The notes under the pieces: model-generated
What the model saw: only the letters and a program-made list of their open reading frames with translations
The model's database searches: none
Told to the model about the DNA's origin: nothing
Origin: Deltaproteobacteria bacterium
GTDB taxonomy: Bacteria > UBA10199 > SPLOWO2-01-44-7
Direction: 5' to 3'
Length of the DNA: 5,042 bases
Assembly: GCA_030688705.1 (NCBI GenBank)
Contig: JAUYJH010000039.1
Location: forward strand, 1-5,042
Shown: piece by piece, positions 1 to 5,040 of the stretch
Layout: each line of letters starts with the position of its first letter
Numbering within the stretch: the stretch's first letter is position 1
Program-made: the position numbers and the translations under genes

Positions 1-80
1 GTCGAGCAGGCGCAAAAAAGTTTGCTCTTTGTCAAAAGCTGGGCATGGACTTCCAGGCCGATGACCGCTTCGTACTTCAT
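1..80 (-). CDS. gatB: GatB, N-terminal fragment (Asp-tRNA(Asn)/Glu-tRNA(Gln) amidotransferase subunit B), cut by window edge
   Basis: Only the first 26 codons are present; the gene continues beyond the left edge. The N-terminus reads MKYEAVIGLEVHAQLLTKSK followed by LFCACS. This matches the highly conserved GatB opening (EAVIGLEVHxQLxTxSKxFC). GatB is the tRNA-binding kinase subunit of GatCAB: it phosphorylates the mischarged Glu or Asp on the tRNA before transamidation with ammonia from GatA. The ATG overlaps the gatA stop in an ATGA arrangement, so gatB is probably translated by reinitiation after gatA. There is also a Shine-Dalgarno AGGAG (minus strand, 94-90) 9 nt upstream. The assignment is firm because the motif, gene order and overlap agree. 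Nothing can be said about the catalytic core, which lies outside the window. Confidence 0.93.
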   Translation of the reverse strand, partial: MKYEAVIGLEVHAQLLTKSKLFCACS

Positions 81-1531
81 AATGCCGGTCTCCTCGTGTG
101 CCACTCTGTCGACTGCTCATAAGCAAAGGCGATTTGCAGCAGTTTCTCCTCGTCTAGATGTTTGCCGATCAACTGCAATCCGATGGGGAGCCCCGCTTTG
201 GAAAAACCGCACGGCAGAGACAAGCCGGGAAGCCCTGCCAAATTGACCGGAATGGTGAAAATATCGGAGAGATACATTTTCAAAGGGTCATCGGTTTTTT
301 CACCCAGCTTGAAAGCCGGCGTCGGCGCGGTGGGGGTTAAAATAGCATCAAATTTTCCGCCCGAGGCGAACGCTTCCAAAAAATCTTTTTTAATAAGTGT
401 CCGGACTTTTTGGGCCTTCAAATAATAGGCATCGTAATAGCCGGTCGATAAAACATAAGTCCCCAAGACAATGCGCAACGTGACTTCGGGCCCAAAACCG
501 TGTGTGCGCGATTTTTCGTAGAGCTCCAAAAGATCTTCAGCATCAGGAGTTTGGTAACCGTAACGGACTCCATCATAACGGGCCAGATTGGCCGAGGCCT
601 CTGCCGGGGCGATGATGTAATAAGCCGGCACGGCATATTTTGTGTGGGGAAGGCTTGTCTCTTCAACAATCGCCCCCATTTCTTCAAATTTTTTCGCCGC
701 CTTGGCTACAGACTCTTTGACTTCCGGGTCGATCCCTTCAATAAAATATTCCTTCGGGAGACCTATTCTTAAACCCTTGATTGATTTTCCCAAAGAGGCG
801 GCAAAATCGGTTGTTTGCAGATTCAAAGAGGTCGAGTCCATCGGGTCGTGACCCGCCATTACATTGAGCATTAAGGCAGAGTCGGTTACATCTTTGGTCA
901 TGGGGCCGGCTTGATCGAGTGACGAGGCAAAGGCGATAAGGCCATAACGGGTGACTCGTCCATAGGTTGGCTTCATGCCGACAATGCCGCAAAGAGAGGC
1001 CGGCTGGCGGATGGAACCGCCGGTGTCGGTGCCGGTGGCGGCCACGCAAAGATCGGCGGCAACGGCCGCCGCAGACCCGCCCGAGGAGCCCCCCGGAATA
1101 TATTCCAGATTCCACGGATTGCGTACGGGACCGAAGGCTGAAAATTCGTTGGAGGACCCCATGGCAAATTCATCCATGTTGAGTTTTCCCAACATCACGG
1201 CCCCCGATTTTTTGAAAGCGGCCGATGTGGTGCCGTCATAGGGGGGGATGTAATTCCCCAAAATTTTGGAGGCACAAGTTGTCTGCACCCCCCCGGTTAC
1301 AAAAATGTCTTTTAAGGCGATCGGAACACCGTCCAAAGGTCCCCGTGTTTCTCCCTTGGCCCGTCTTGCGTCCGATTCTTTGGCCTGTTTTAAGGCCCCC
1401 TCTTTGCAAAGGATCAGGTAGCAATTGAGTTTGGGATTTAAGCTTTCGATTTTTTTGAAATAGCCTTGCGCGATCTCGACAGAGGAGATTTTTTTGGCAG
1501 CCAACTTTTCAGATAATTCTTTAACCTTCAT
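77..1531 (-). CDS. gatA: GatA, glutamyl-tRNA(Gln)/aspartyl-tRNA(Asn) amidotransferase subunit A (amidase)
   Basis: GatA is the glutaminase subunit of cytoplasmic GatCAB. It hydrolyses glutamine and channels ammonia to GatB, converting Glu-tRNA(Gln) to Gln-tRNA(Gln) and/or Asp-tRNA(Asn) to Asn-tRNA(Asn). The protein has 484 residues, the normal family length, and belongs to the amidase-signature family. The catalytic triad is visible: Lys74 (in GVPIALKDIF), cis-Ser149 (in IPGGSSGGSAAA) and nucleophile Ser173 (in TDTGGSIRQPAS). The spacings of 75 and 24 residues equal those of Staphylococcus aureus GatA (Lys79/Ser154/Ser178). I chose the ATG at 1531, which begins MKVKELSEKL. It has AAAGG 6 nt upstream and matches family N-termini. 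An in-frame ATG at 1564 would add 11 residues from inside gatC without family support. The start overlaps gatC by 11 nt and the TGA stop overlaps the gatB ATG. No disruption is seen. Confidence 0.97.
   Translation of the reverse strand: MKVKELSEKLAAKKISSVEIAQGYFKKIESLNPKLNCYLILCKEGALKQAKESDARRAKGETRGPLDGVPIALKDIFVTGGVQTTCASKILGNYIPPYDGTTSAAFKKSGAVMLGKLNMDEFAMGSSNEFSAFGPVRNPWNLEYIPGGSSGGSAAAVAADLCVAATGTDTGGSIRQPASLCGIVGMKPTYGRVTRYGLIAFASSLDQAGPMTKDVTDSALMLNVMAGHDPMDSTSLNLQTTDFAASLGKSIKGLRIGLPKEYFIEGIDPEVKESVAKAAKKFEEMGAIVEETSLPHTKYAVPAYYIIAPAEASANLARYDGVRYGYQTPDAEDLLELYEKSRTHGFGPEVTLRIVLGTYVLSTGYYDAYYLKAQKVRTLIKKDFLEAFASGGKFDAILTPTAPTPAFKLGEKTDDPLKMYLSDIFTIPVNLAGLPGLSLPCGFSKAGLPIGLQLIGKHLDEEKLLQIAFAYEQSTEWHTRRPAL
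90..94 (-). promoter_or_regulatory. Ribosome binding site for gatB, inside the gatA 3' end
   Basis: AGGAG on the minus strand, 9 nt before the gatB ATG. It lies within the last codons of gatA and supports the 80-78 ATG as the gatB start, alongside the ATGA overlap. Confidence 0.6.
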
Positions 1532-1805
1532 TGATAACCTTTGGGACTTCAAAAAGATTTTCAAAACTTTTGGGCGCGATCTCCACCAATTTTTTGGGAT
1601 TGGAAAAAGGTTTTACCGCATCTTCCCGAAACGCATTGACCACCTCTATAGCGTGGGAGGTCGGTTCAATAGTGTCGGTATTGAGCTCTTTAAGCCGCTC
1701 GATATATTCCAAAATATGTTCCGTTTTTTTGGTCAAGCGGTTCCTCTCTTCATCCGGCAGTCTCAAACGGGCCAGATGGATCATTTTTTCTAAGACTTCT
1801 CTCAT
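1521..1805 (-). CDS. gatC: GatC, small structural subunit of the GatCAB amidotransferase
   Basis: This 94-residue protein matches the usual GatC length (about 95) and pattern. It has an N-terminal helical LARLRL-PDEE segment, a central helix (HILEYIERLKELNTDTIEP) and a C-terminal tail ending in PKSFENLFEVPKVI. GatC proteins commonly finish with a similar 'FxVPKVI' element that wraps the GatA-GatB interface. GatC stabilises GatA and holds the complex together. The ATG at 1805 begins only 4 nt after the stop of the upstream zinc-ribbon gene. I see no good Shine-Dalgarno in front of it, so translation probably depends on coupling to that gene. No ATG, GTG or TTG lies further upstream in frame before a stop (TGA at 1841-1839). 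The 3' end overlaps gatA by 11 nt. The order gatC-gatA-gatB is the classical one. Confidence 0.95.
   Translation of the reverse strand: MREVLEKMIHLARLRLPDEERNRLTKKTEHILEYIERLKELNTDTIEPTSHAIEVVNAFREDAVKPFSNPKKLVEIAPKSFENLFEVPKVINEG
1538..1542 (-). promoter_or_regulatory. Ribosome binding site deciding the gatA start
   Basis: AAAGG on the minus strand, 6 nt before the ATG at 1531 and lying within the gatC coding region. It favours the 484-residue GatA over the longer form from 1564. Confidence 0.55.
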
Positions 1806-1809
1806 TGGG

Positions 1810-2124
1810 TCATTTTTTGAATTGAAAAATTTCGCCGATCAGGTTCAAAAACTGGTTGTCTTCGCCGCAAAGCCTTCTGAAGGCCTCTTCGCTTAAAAAA
1901 GCCCCGCCGCAGTGAAAGCACTTGTTGATAGAAAGCCCTTTGAATACAAAGGGTTCCAGCTGGTAGCCGCATCCGGAACAGCGCATCTGGTGGGCCTCTT
2001 TCATCGCCTCGATTTCATGGGTTTGAAGGTCGGCGTGCTTTTTTTCGGCGAGTTTCCGCTTTTTTTCAACTTCGAGTTTGGCAAAATAATCTTCTTCAGC
2101 CTCGTGCGGTTTTTGGGTTGTCAT
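1810..2124 (-). CDS. Small zinc-ribbon protein (zf-TFIIB type), first gene of the gat operon
   Basis: This 104-residue protein has two visible parts. Residues 1-47 are highly charged and probably helical (AEEDYFAKLEVEKKRKLAEK region). Residues 48-82 form a zinc ribbon with two CxxC knuckles, Cys49/Cys52 and Cys69/Cys72, in the pattern MRCSGCG...NKCFHCGGAFLSEEAF. This is the arrangement of Pfam zf-TFIIB proteins, in which an acidic/basic helix precedes MxCPxCG and CPxCxGxWLD; here the usual prolines are Ser50 and Phe70. Family members are poorly characterised; metal binding is likely and the partner is unknown. I chose the ATG at 2124 because AGGGA lies 8 nt upstream and the family resemblance begins here. 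The frame stays open to 2346, but that stretch reads through a palindromic repeat and encodes no recognisable sequence. Its stop is 4 nt from the gatC ATG, so the two are cotranscribed. A role with GatCAB is only suggested by position. Confidence 0.85.
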   Translation of the reverse strand: MTTQKPHEAEEDYFAKLEVEKKRKLAEKKHADLQTHEIEAMKEAHQMRCSGCGYQLEPFVFKGLSINKCFHCGGAFLSEEAFRRLCGEDNQFLNLIGEIFQFKK

Positions 2125-2132
2125 GGTGGCTT

Positions 2133-2137
2133 TCCCT
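2133..2137 (-). promoter_or_regulatory. Ribosome binding site deciding the zinc-ribbon gene start
   Basis: AGGGA on the minus strand, 8 nt before the ATG at 2124. It argues against extending the protein through the upstream repeat to the first in-frame ATG at 2346. Confidence 0.5.
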
Positions 2138-2173
2138 AACATAGCCATTCTATTGCCGCAAGGTCTCTGATCG

Positions 2174-2250
2174 TCATTCCGGCGAAAGCCGGAATCCAGT
2201 CTGGATCCCGACTGCAGCCTGCCCCTTACTACGATACGGGGTCGGGATGA
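2174..2250. repeat. Two-stem palindromic repeat element (REP/MITE-like intergenic repeat)
   Basis: The left half is a perfect hairpin: ATTCCGGC (2176-2183), loop GAAA, GCCGGAAT (2188-2195). The right half is a second inverted repeat, ATCCCGAC (2205-2212) pairing with GTCGGGAT (2241-2248), with an inner CCCC/GGGG pairing. The outer ends are also imperfect inverted repeats, TCATTCC at 2174-2180 and GGGATGA at 2244-2250. From general knowledge, GTCATTCCGGCGAAAGCCGG followed by AATCCAG is a very common dispersed element in many proteobacterial-like genomes. Only one copy is in this window, so dispersal cannot be shown here. It encodes no protein. It could act as an RNA hairpin or terminator between divergent transcripts, or be a non-autonomous element mobilised by a REP-associated transposase. 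Confidence 0.75.
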
Positions 2251-2287
2251 TTTCTTAAAAAACATTTGCATAAATGATGGGCGTGTG

Positions 2288-2292
2288 AAAGG
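2288..2292 (+). promoter_or_regulatory. Ribosome binding site of the nuclease-like gene
   Basis: AAAGG 8 nt before the ATG at 2301. An in-frame TGA at 2286-2288 excludes any earlier start. The ATG at 2294 is out of frame. Confidence 0.55.
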
Positions 2293-2300
2293 CATGGGAC

Positions 2301-3278
2301 ATGACTTTGCCGTACTTGCTCCCCGTTGCCTTCGCCCCGGCGCCATACACCGCCTTGGATATCGCCCAAACCCCCTATACCGCCGTTCAGCTGGCTTTTC
2401 ACGCGGGGGGTTCTTATGCCCCGGATGGTGATTCTATTAGGATGAAAGCCCTCCGGCCGAATCTTTGGCCTTTGGGCGTAAAGCGATCCAAAAAAGATGG
2501 AACCGTGCAAAGCCGCATGGAAGGGATGGATGCGTTGGAGCTCCATTTTTACGGCTATTCCCAGCCTCTTCTGCTTGCCTTGGCCGCGAGGGATCATCTC
2601 CTTAAGTTACTCGGTGTTTCAATACAGAAAGATGGAAAACCCTCTTCGAAAGAGGTGCCGGGTTGGGCCCTCACCCGATCGGCTGATATTTACGGCCGTT
2701 GCATTGCTTTTCTCTTTCCGCAAAATGCCCCCTTGGTGGACGGGGCAAAGTATATGGCGGGAGATGCCTCTTTTTTGGATATTTTACGGCAGTCGGCCAA
2801 TGTTCAAATGCTTTCCGCCGGAATGGCTTATCCAATGTTTTATGAATTATTGCCAACTCCGATACGCGGCCTGATGCGAGAGGAGGCTCTAAAAGCCAGG
2901 GAGAAAAAAATCGGGGTTTGGGCGGAAGACCAGACTCTTCTGGGGGCTCATTTTTTTAAAGCGAACGACGTGGAGGAGGCTGTTTTTTATCCGAAGCTTG
3001 CCAGACGGCTTTTTCGCTATTTTTCTGAATTGGGAAAAGCAAATCCGCCTCAATTTGGGTTGGGCCGTTTCAGCTCATTTTTGGAAGCAGAACCGGACCT
3101 GCTTCATTTGGCGTCAGAGATGCCACCCGACGGAGAGCATGCGCCTACACGCTTTCTTCACGGTCCGGAAATTTTGGAGATTGACGAAAAGCAAGATCGC
3201 CTCCGCCTGCTTGTTCCCCCCGAAGATATTGTTTGGCATGAAAAAATGCATGAGAACCCGCTCTTGCCGCGCCGGTAA
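2301..3278 (+). CDS. Staphylococcal-nuclease-like (SNase/TNase fold) protein with C-terminal extension
   Basis: This 325-residue protein has no gene name I recognise, but residues about 40-210 follow the SNase fold. DGDSIRM (42-48) matches the DGDT metal-binding strand. RMEGMDALE (72-80) matches the RLxGIDAPE core, with Leu in place of Pro. SADIYGRCIAFLF (127-139) matches the DKYGRxLAYxY strand. LMREEALKAREKKIGVWAED (191-210) matches the last helix and W-x-x-D segment (LRKSEAQAKKEKLNIWSED in S. aureus nuclease). Counterparts of catalytic Asp21, Arg35, Asp40, Glu43 and Arg87 are Asp44, Arg72, Asp77, Glu80 and Arg133, so phosphodiesterase activity on DNA or RNA is plausible. Oddities are about 14 extra residues between the first two strands, a longer loop before the final helices, and residues 211-325 of unknown type. 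No basic n-region or clear signal peptide is seen, although many family members are secreted. It is divergent from the gat operon and 162 bp upstream of the lipoprotein gene. Confidence 0.8.
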   Translation: MTLPYLLPVAFAPAPYTALDIAQTPYTAVQLAFHAGGSYAPDGDSIRMKALRPNLWPLGVKRSKKDGTVQSRMEGMDALELHFYGYSQPLLLALAARDHLLKLLGVSIQKDGKPSSKEVPGWALTRSADIYGRCIAFLFPQNAPLVDGAKYMAGDASFLDILRQSANVQMLSAGMAYPMFYELLPTPIRGLMREEALKAREKKIGVWAEDQTLLGAHFFKANDVEEAVFYPKLARRLFRYFSELGKANPPQFGLGRFSSFLEAEPDLLHLASEMPPDGEHAPTRFLHGPEILEIDEKQDRLRLLVPPEDIVWHEKMHENPLLPRR

Positions 3279-3317
3279 TTCAAGAAATATAATTTTGACG
3301 GTGTGGGTATCGGATTT

Positions 3318-3348
3318 TTGACATTTCCAATTTTATACGTCCTGTAAT
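3318..3348 (+). promoter_or_regulatory. Candidate sigma-70 promoter for the lipoprotein gene
   Basis: A perfect TTGACA (3318-3323) is followed after 19 nt by TGTAAT (3343-3348), which matches TATAAT at 5 of 6 positions. The spacer is longer than the optimal 17. Transcription would begin near 3355, leaving a leader of about 85 nt to the GTG at 3441. Confidence 0.42.
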
Positions 3349-3425
3349 TTCTAAAAACTCAAGTAAAATCAGTGATGATATTTTTCGTTATTCTGGCATC
3401 CTGTATGCATCAGAAGGAGCAGGAA

Positions 3426-3431
3426 AAGGAG
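3426..3431 (+). promoter_or_regulatory. Ribosome binding site deciding the lipoprotein start
   Basis: AAGGAG lies 9 nt before GTG 3441. It is the strongest Shine-Dalgarno near any in-frame start of this gene. The TTG at 3435 would be only 3 nt away, and the GTG/ATG at 3372/3375 have no comparable site. Confidence 0.65.
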
Positions 3432-3440
3432 AATTTGCCT

Positions 3441-4910
3441 GTGCGACAGATAATCATTTGCAGGAACCGGTGGATGACCGGGTTTTTGGGCTCTCTCTCT
3501 CTCTCTCTGTTATGTTTGCATGGTTGCGGCAGTTCGGGGGTGGCAACTTCTTCCGGCACTACCGCGGAGGGGGATACCACATTAACAACCAGTGTCACGG
3601 CGCCTGTTTCCGCGTCGGTGAGTGTCGGCCAGTCTCTTTCCTCTCCCCCCTCTTCATCGTCATTGTCATCGTCATCGTCATTCAGCGCCTCCAAGAGCCT
3701 TTCCGCCTCCAAGTCTGAAGTGCAAAAACAGATCAGCGTCGCAAAAGTGGTGACAGCCGAATCGGCGGCAAGCGGCGCGGAATGCAGTTGCAAGAAGGGG
3801 GATGGAACGGTGTTGGGGAGCGGAACAAGCGATGCGAGCGGAAAGGTCAGCATTAAGATAGATTCCAGCAAAGTCGATTTCACACAGGGAGTCGTTTGGG
3901 ATTGCACGGTGGGGGGAAAGAATCTGAAGGGTCTATGCAGTGCCGCCGCCGCGGTAAGCGGGGGGAGTGTCTCTTGCGACGCGGTGAACACCTCTTCAAC
4001 GGTGGCCTGGATCAATGTGTTAAAGGCGGCGGGTGTGGACGGCATCGGCTCCGATTTTTTCAGCAAGGTTACCGGGGGAAGCATCAATCCGAGGGCGGTG
4101 TTCAGGAGTATTTTTGATCCGTTGGAAAAGGTGAGCGGCAGCGCGGGTGACAGCAGCATGCAGGGGATGATGAGGGCGATGAAGGATGCGATGTCCGCCT
4201 GCATGGCAAATGGGGGGAGCGCGTGCGTTCAACCGGAGGTATTTATCGGCGGGATGCTGGATGGAAAAGCGGAATACATCAGCGCGGCGCAGGGCTTTGT
4301 TCCCGGCATTGACTTCAGCAAAGCACAGGCCTTGGTGGGGACGGGTGTCGCGACAATGGCAAAGACGATGTCCGACGCGAGCTTTGTGAGCACCGGGCAC
4401 GGCAAGTTTGGGGACGATTTCTTTTTGAACCAGGGGCGGTTTTTCGGGAATTTTGGAGTGACAGAGGTGAACGCCAAGCCGGAGGTGTTGAGAGGGTTTA
4501 TGGAGCAGAATTTCGGGAGCGCCGGTGCTTTTGAGCAGGCGATGACAAACGCCGGAGCGGCAAGGGCGGTTGGACTGATGGCCAACGGTTTTGGAGCGGA
4601 TTCCTTCACCGGGAAATACGATGTGATGAGCCAGCTGATCATGAATTCGCTGGACAATCTGGGATCGAGCCTGTCGGACTTTGCGGCGTTCCAGAAAGTG
4701 GCGACAGGCCTTGGAAACCAGATGCAGGCTATCGAGAATAGCACGCAGAAAGAATTGGTGTTGAATAAACCCGGGGCCTTTGCCGGAAAAATTTTTGACG
4801 CGCCGGACAGTTTTACGGGGGCTGGAGCGACCACCGCTTTTCAAAATCAGTTTGTGAATTTTATCCAGTGGGGGAGTGACGCCTTTGTTTTAAGAAAAGG
4901 GTGCCTATAG
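3441..4910 (+). CDS. Predicted surface or periplasmic lipoprotein of unknown function, Ser-rich tether plus Ala/Gly-rich C-terminal domain
   Basis: This 489-residue protein is not one I recognise. It starts at GTG 3441, giving a type II signal peptide: basic n-region (Arg2, Arg8, Arg10), hydrophobic stretch GFLGSLSLSLLCL, and lipobox LHGC with Cys29 as the predicted lipidated residue. Residues about 65-92 form a Ser-rich low-complexity linker, as in tethered outer-membrane lipoproteins. Residues about 97-187 look like a small beta domain with the pattern CSCKKGDGTVLGSGTSDASG, reminiscent of carboxypeptidase-regulatory-like or bacterial Ig-like folds. It contains Cys115, Cys117, Cys155, Cys166 and Cys179, which may pair as disulphides. 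Residues about 195-489 are rich in Ala, Gly, Met and Phe, probably mostly helical (for example MQGMMRAMKDAMSACM), with no known motif. A Cys sits next to last. The (CT)9 tract in the signal region makes the gene a slippage candidate. Lipoprotein location is fairly secure; function is unknown. Confidence 0.8.
   Translation: MRQIIICRNRWMTGFLGSLSLSLLCLHGCGSSGVATSSGTTAEGDTTLTTSVTAPVSASVSVGQSLSSPPSSSSLSSSSSFSASKSLSASKSEVQKQISVAKVVTAESAASGAECSCKKGDGTVLGSGTSDASGKVSIKIDSSKVDFTQGVVWDCTVGGKNLKGLCSAAAAVSGGSVSCDAVNTSSTVAWINVLKAAGVDGIGSDFFSKVTGGSINPRAVFRSIFDPLEKVSGSAGDSSMQGMMRAMKDAMSACMANGGSACVQPEVFIGGMLDGKAEYISAAQGFVPGIDFSKAQALVGTGVATMAKTMSDASFVSTGHGKFGDDFFLNQGRFFGNFGVTEVNAKPEVLRGFMEQNFGSAGAFEQAMTNAGAARAVGLMANGFGADSFTGKYDVMSQLIMNSLDNLGSSLSDFAAFQKVATGLGNQMQAIENSTQKELVLNKPGAFAGKIFDAPDSFTGAGATTAFQNQFVNFIQWGSDAFVLRKGCL
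3491..3508 (+). repeat. (CT)9 dinucleotide tract inside the lipoprotein signal peptide
   Basis: Nine uninterrupted CT units encode the alternating Ser-Leu core of the signal peptide hydrophobic region. Loss of one unit would shift into a frame that stops at 3718. Gain of one unit would shift into a frame that stops near 3586. The lipoprotein is in frame with the nine units seen here. Confidence 0.95.
3654..3683 (+). repeat. Five-unit TCATCG-type hexamer repeat in the Ser-rich linker
   Basis: The units read TCATCG, TCATTG, TCATCG, TCATCG, TCATTC and are in frame, encoding mostly Ser-Ser pairs. Unit gain or loss would change tether length without breaking the frame. It is followed at 3684-3719 by a degenerate repeat encoding SASKSLSASKS. 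Confidence 0.85.
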
Positions 4911-4932
4911 AAAAATAAGTCAATAGAAAAAA

Positions 4933-4978
4933 GGTCTCCCTTAACAAAAAAGAACGCTTTTTTGCTTAATGGTCTCCC
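4933..4978 (+). repeat. Pair of 8-bp direct repeats GGTCTCCC flanking the hairpin
   Basis: Exact copies at 4933-4940 and 4971-4978 are separated by 30 bp that consist almost entirely of the hairpin. This could be a duplication around a small inserted palindromic element, or chance given the short length. Confidence 0.5.
4941..4969. terminator. Candidate bidirectional terminator hairpin
   Basis: CAAAAAAG (4945-4952), loop AACG, CTTTTTTG (4957-4964) form a perfect 8-bp stem. It can extend by TTAA on both sides if one C (4965) bulges out. A-run and T-run arms of this kind can serve as a terminator in either direction, since the T-run forms the 3' arm on both strands. It lies about 30 nt after the lipoprotein stop. 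The stem is GC-poor, which lowers confidence. Confidence 0.45.
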
Positions 4979-5040
4979 ATACTTAGGCCCATGCTCCTCT
5001 TTGCTCGTGCACACCTCTTTTTTTCATCTTCAACGGATCC
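4966..5040 (-). CDS. Possible 3' end of a convergent gene (24 codons, runs off right edge)
   Basis: On the minus strand, one frame stays open from the edge to a TAA at 4968-4966 and reads GSVEDEKKRCARAKRSMG then LSMGDH. A second frame is also open from the edge to a TAA at 4985-4983 (KDPLKMKKRGVHEQRGAWA), so the sequence alone does not say which, if either, is coding. The hairpin directly at the stop fits a convergent gene end. I recognise no family. Low confidence. Confidence 0.22.
   Translation of the reverse strand, partial: GSVEDEKKRCARAKRSMGLSMGDH

Larger units (their letters stand above)
2125..2300. other. Divergent intergenic region between the gat operon and the nuclease-like gene
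   Basis: These 176 bp must hold the promoters for both directions. On the minus strand, TAGAAT (+ strand 2152-2147) resembles a -10 box for the zinc-ribbon/gat operon, but I find no good -35 at 17 nt. On the plus strand the AT-rich stretch 2250-2275 is the likely promoter region for the gene at 2301, without a clear consensus pair. The middle of the region is filled by the inverted-repeat element described separately. No convincing ORF or operator was found. Confidence 0.4.
3279..3440 (+). other. Intergenic region upstream of the lipoprotein gene
   Basis: This AT-rich leader separates the nuclease-like gene from the chosen lipoprotein start. It holds a promoter candidate at 3318-3348 and a ribosome binding site at 3426-3431. 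No hairpin followed by a T-run was found after the nuclease-like stop, so readthrough is possible. From 3372 the lipoprotein frame is already open, giving alternative GTG (3372) and ATG (3375) starts that lack a Shine-Dalgarno. Confidence 0.5.

Noticed and set aside
738..1241. Open frames on both strands inside gatA (for example 738-1115 minus, 967-1241 plus)
   Set aside because: gatA is fully intact with all catalytic residues here; these frames encode Arg/Pro-rich sequence typical of shadows.
2125..2346. N-terminal extension of the zinc-ribbon protein to the ATG at 2346
   Set aside because: It would translate through the palindromic repeat and overlap the divergent gene. Family similarity and a ribosome binding site both begin at 2124.
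2497..2874. 125-codon plus-strand frame within the nuclease-like gene
   Set aside because: It overlaps the SNase-like frame, whose motifs continue through this stretch. The alternative translation has no recognisable pattern.
1241..4217. Homopolymer G/C tracts (G7 at 1241-1247; G6 at 3911-3916, 3960-3965 and 4212-4217) as further phase-variation sites
   Set aside because: Tracts of the same length occur in the housekeeping gatA gene, so they seem compositional and are short for slippage. No G-quadruplex spacing was convincing.
3410..4844. Long minus-strand open frames (264, 274 and 201 codons) opposite the lipoprotein gene
   Set aside because: They lie antisense to a frame with a good Shine-Dalgarno, signal peptide and lipobox. 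Their translations show no domain or sensible start signal. They look like by-products of the biased composition.
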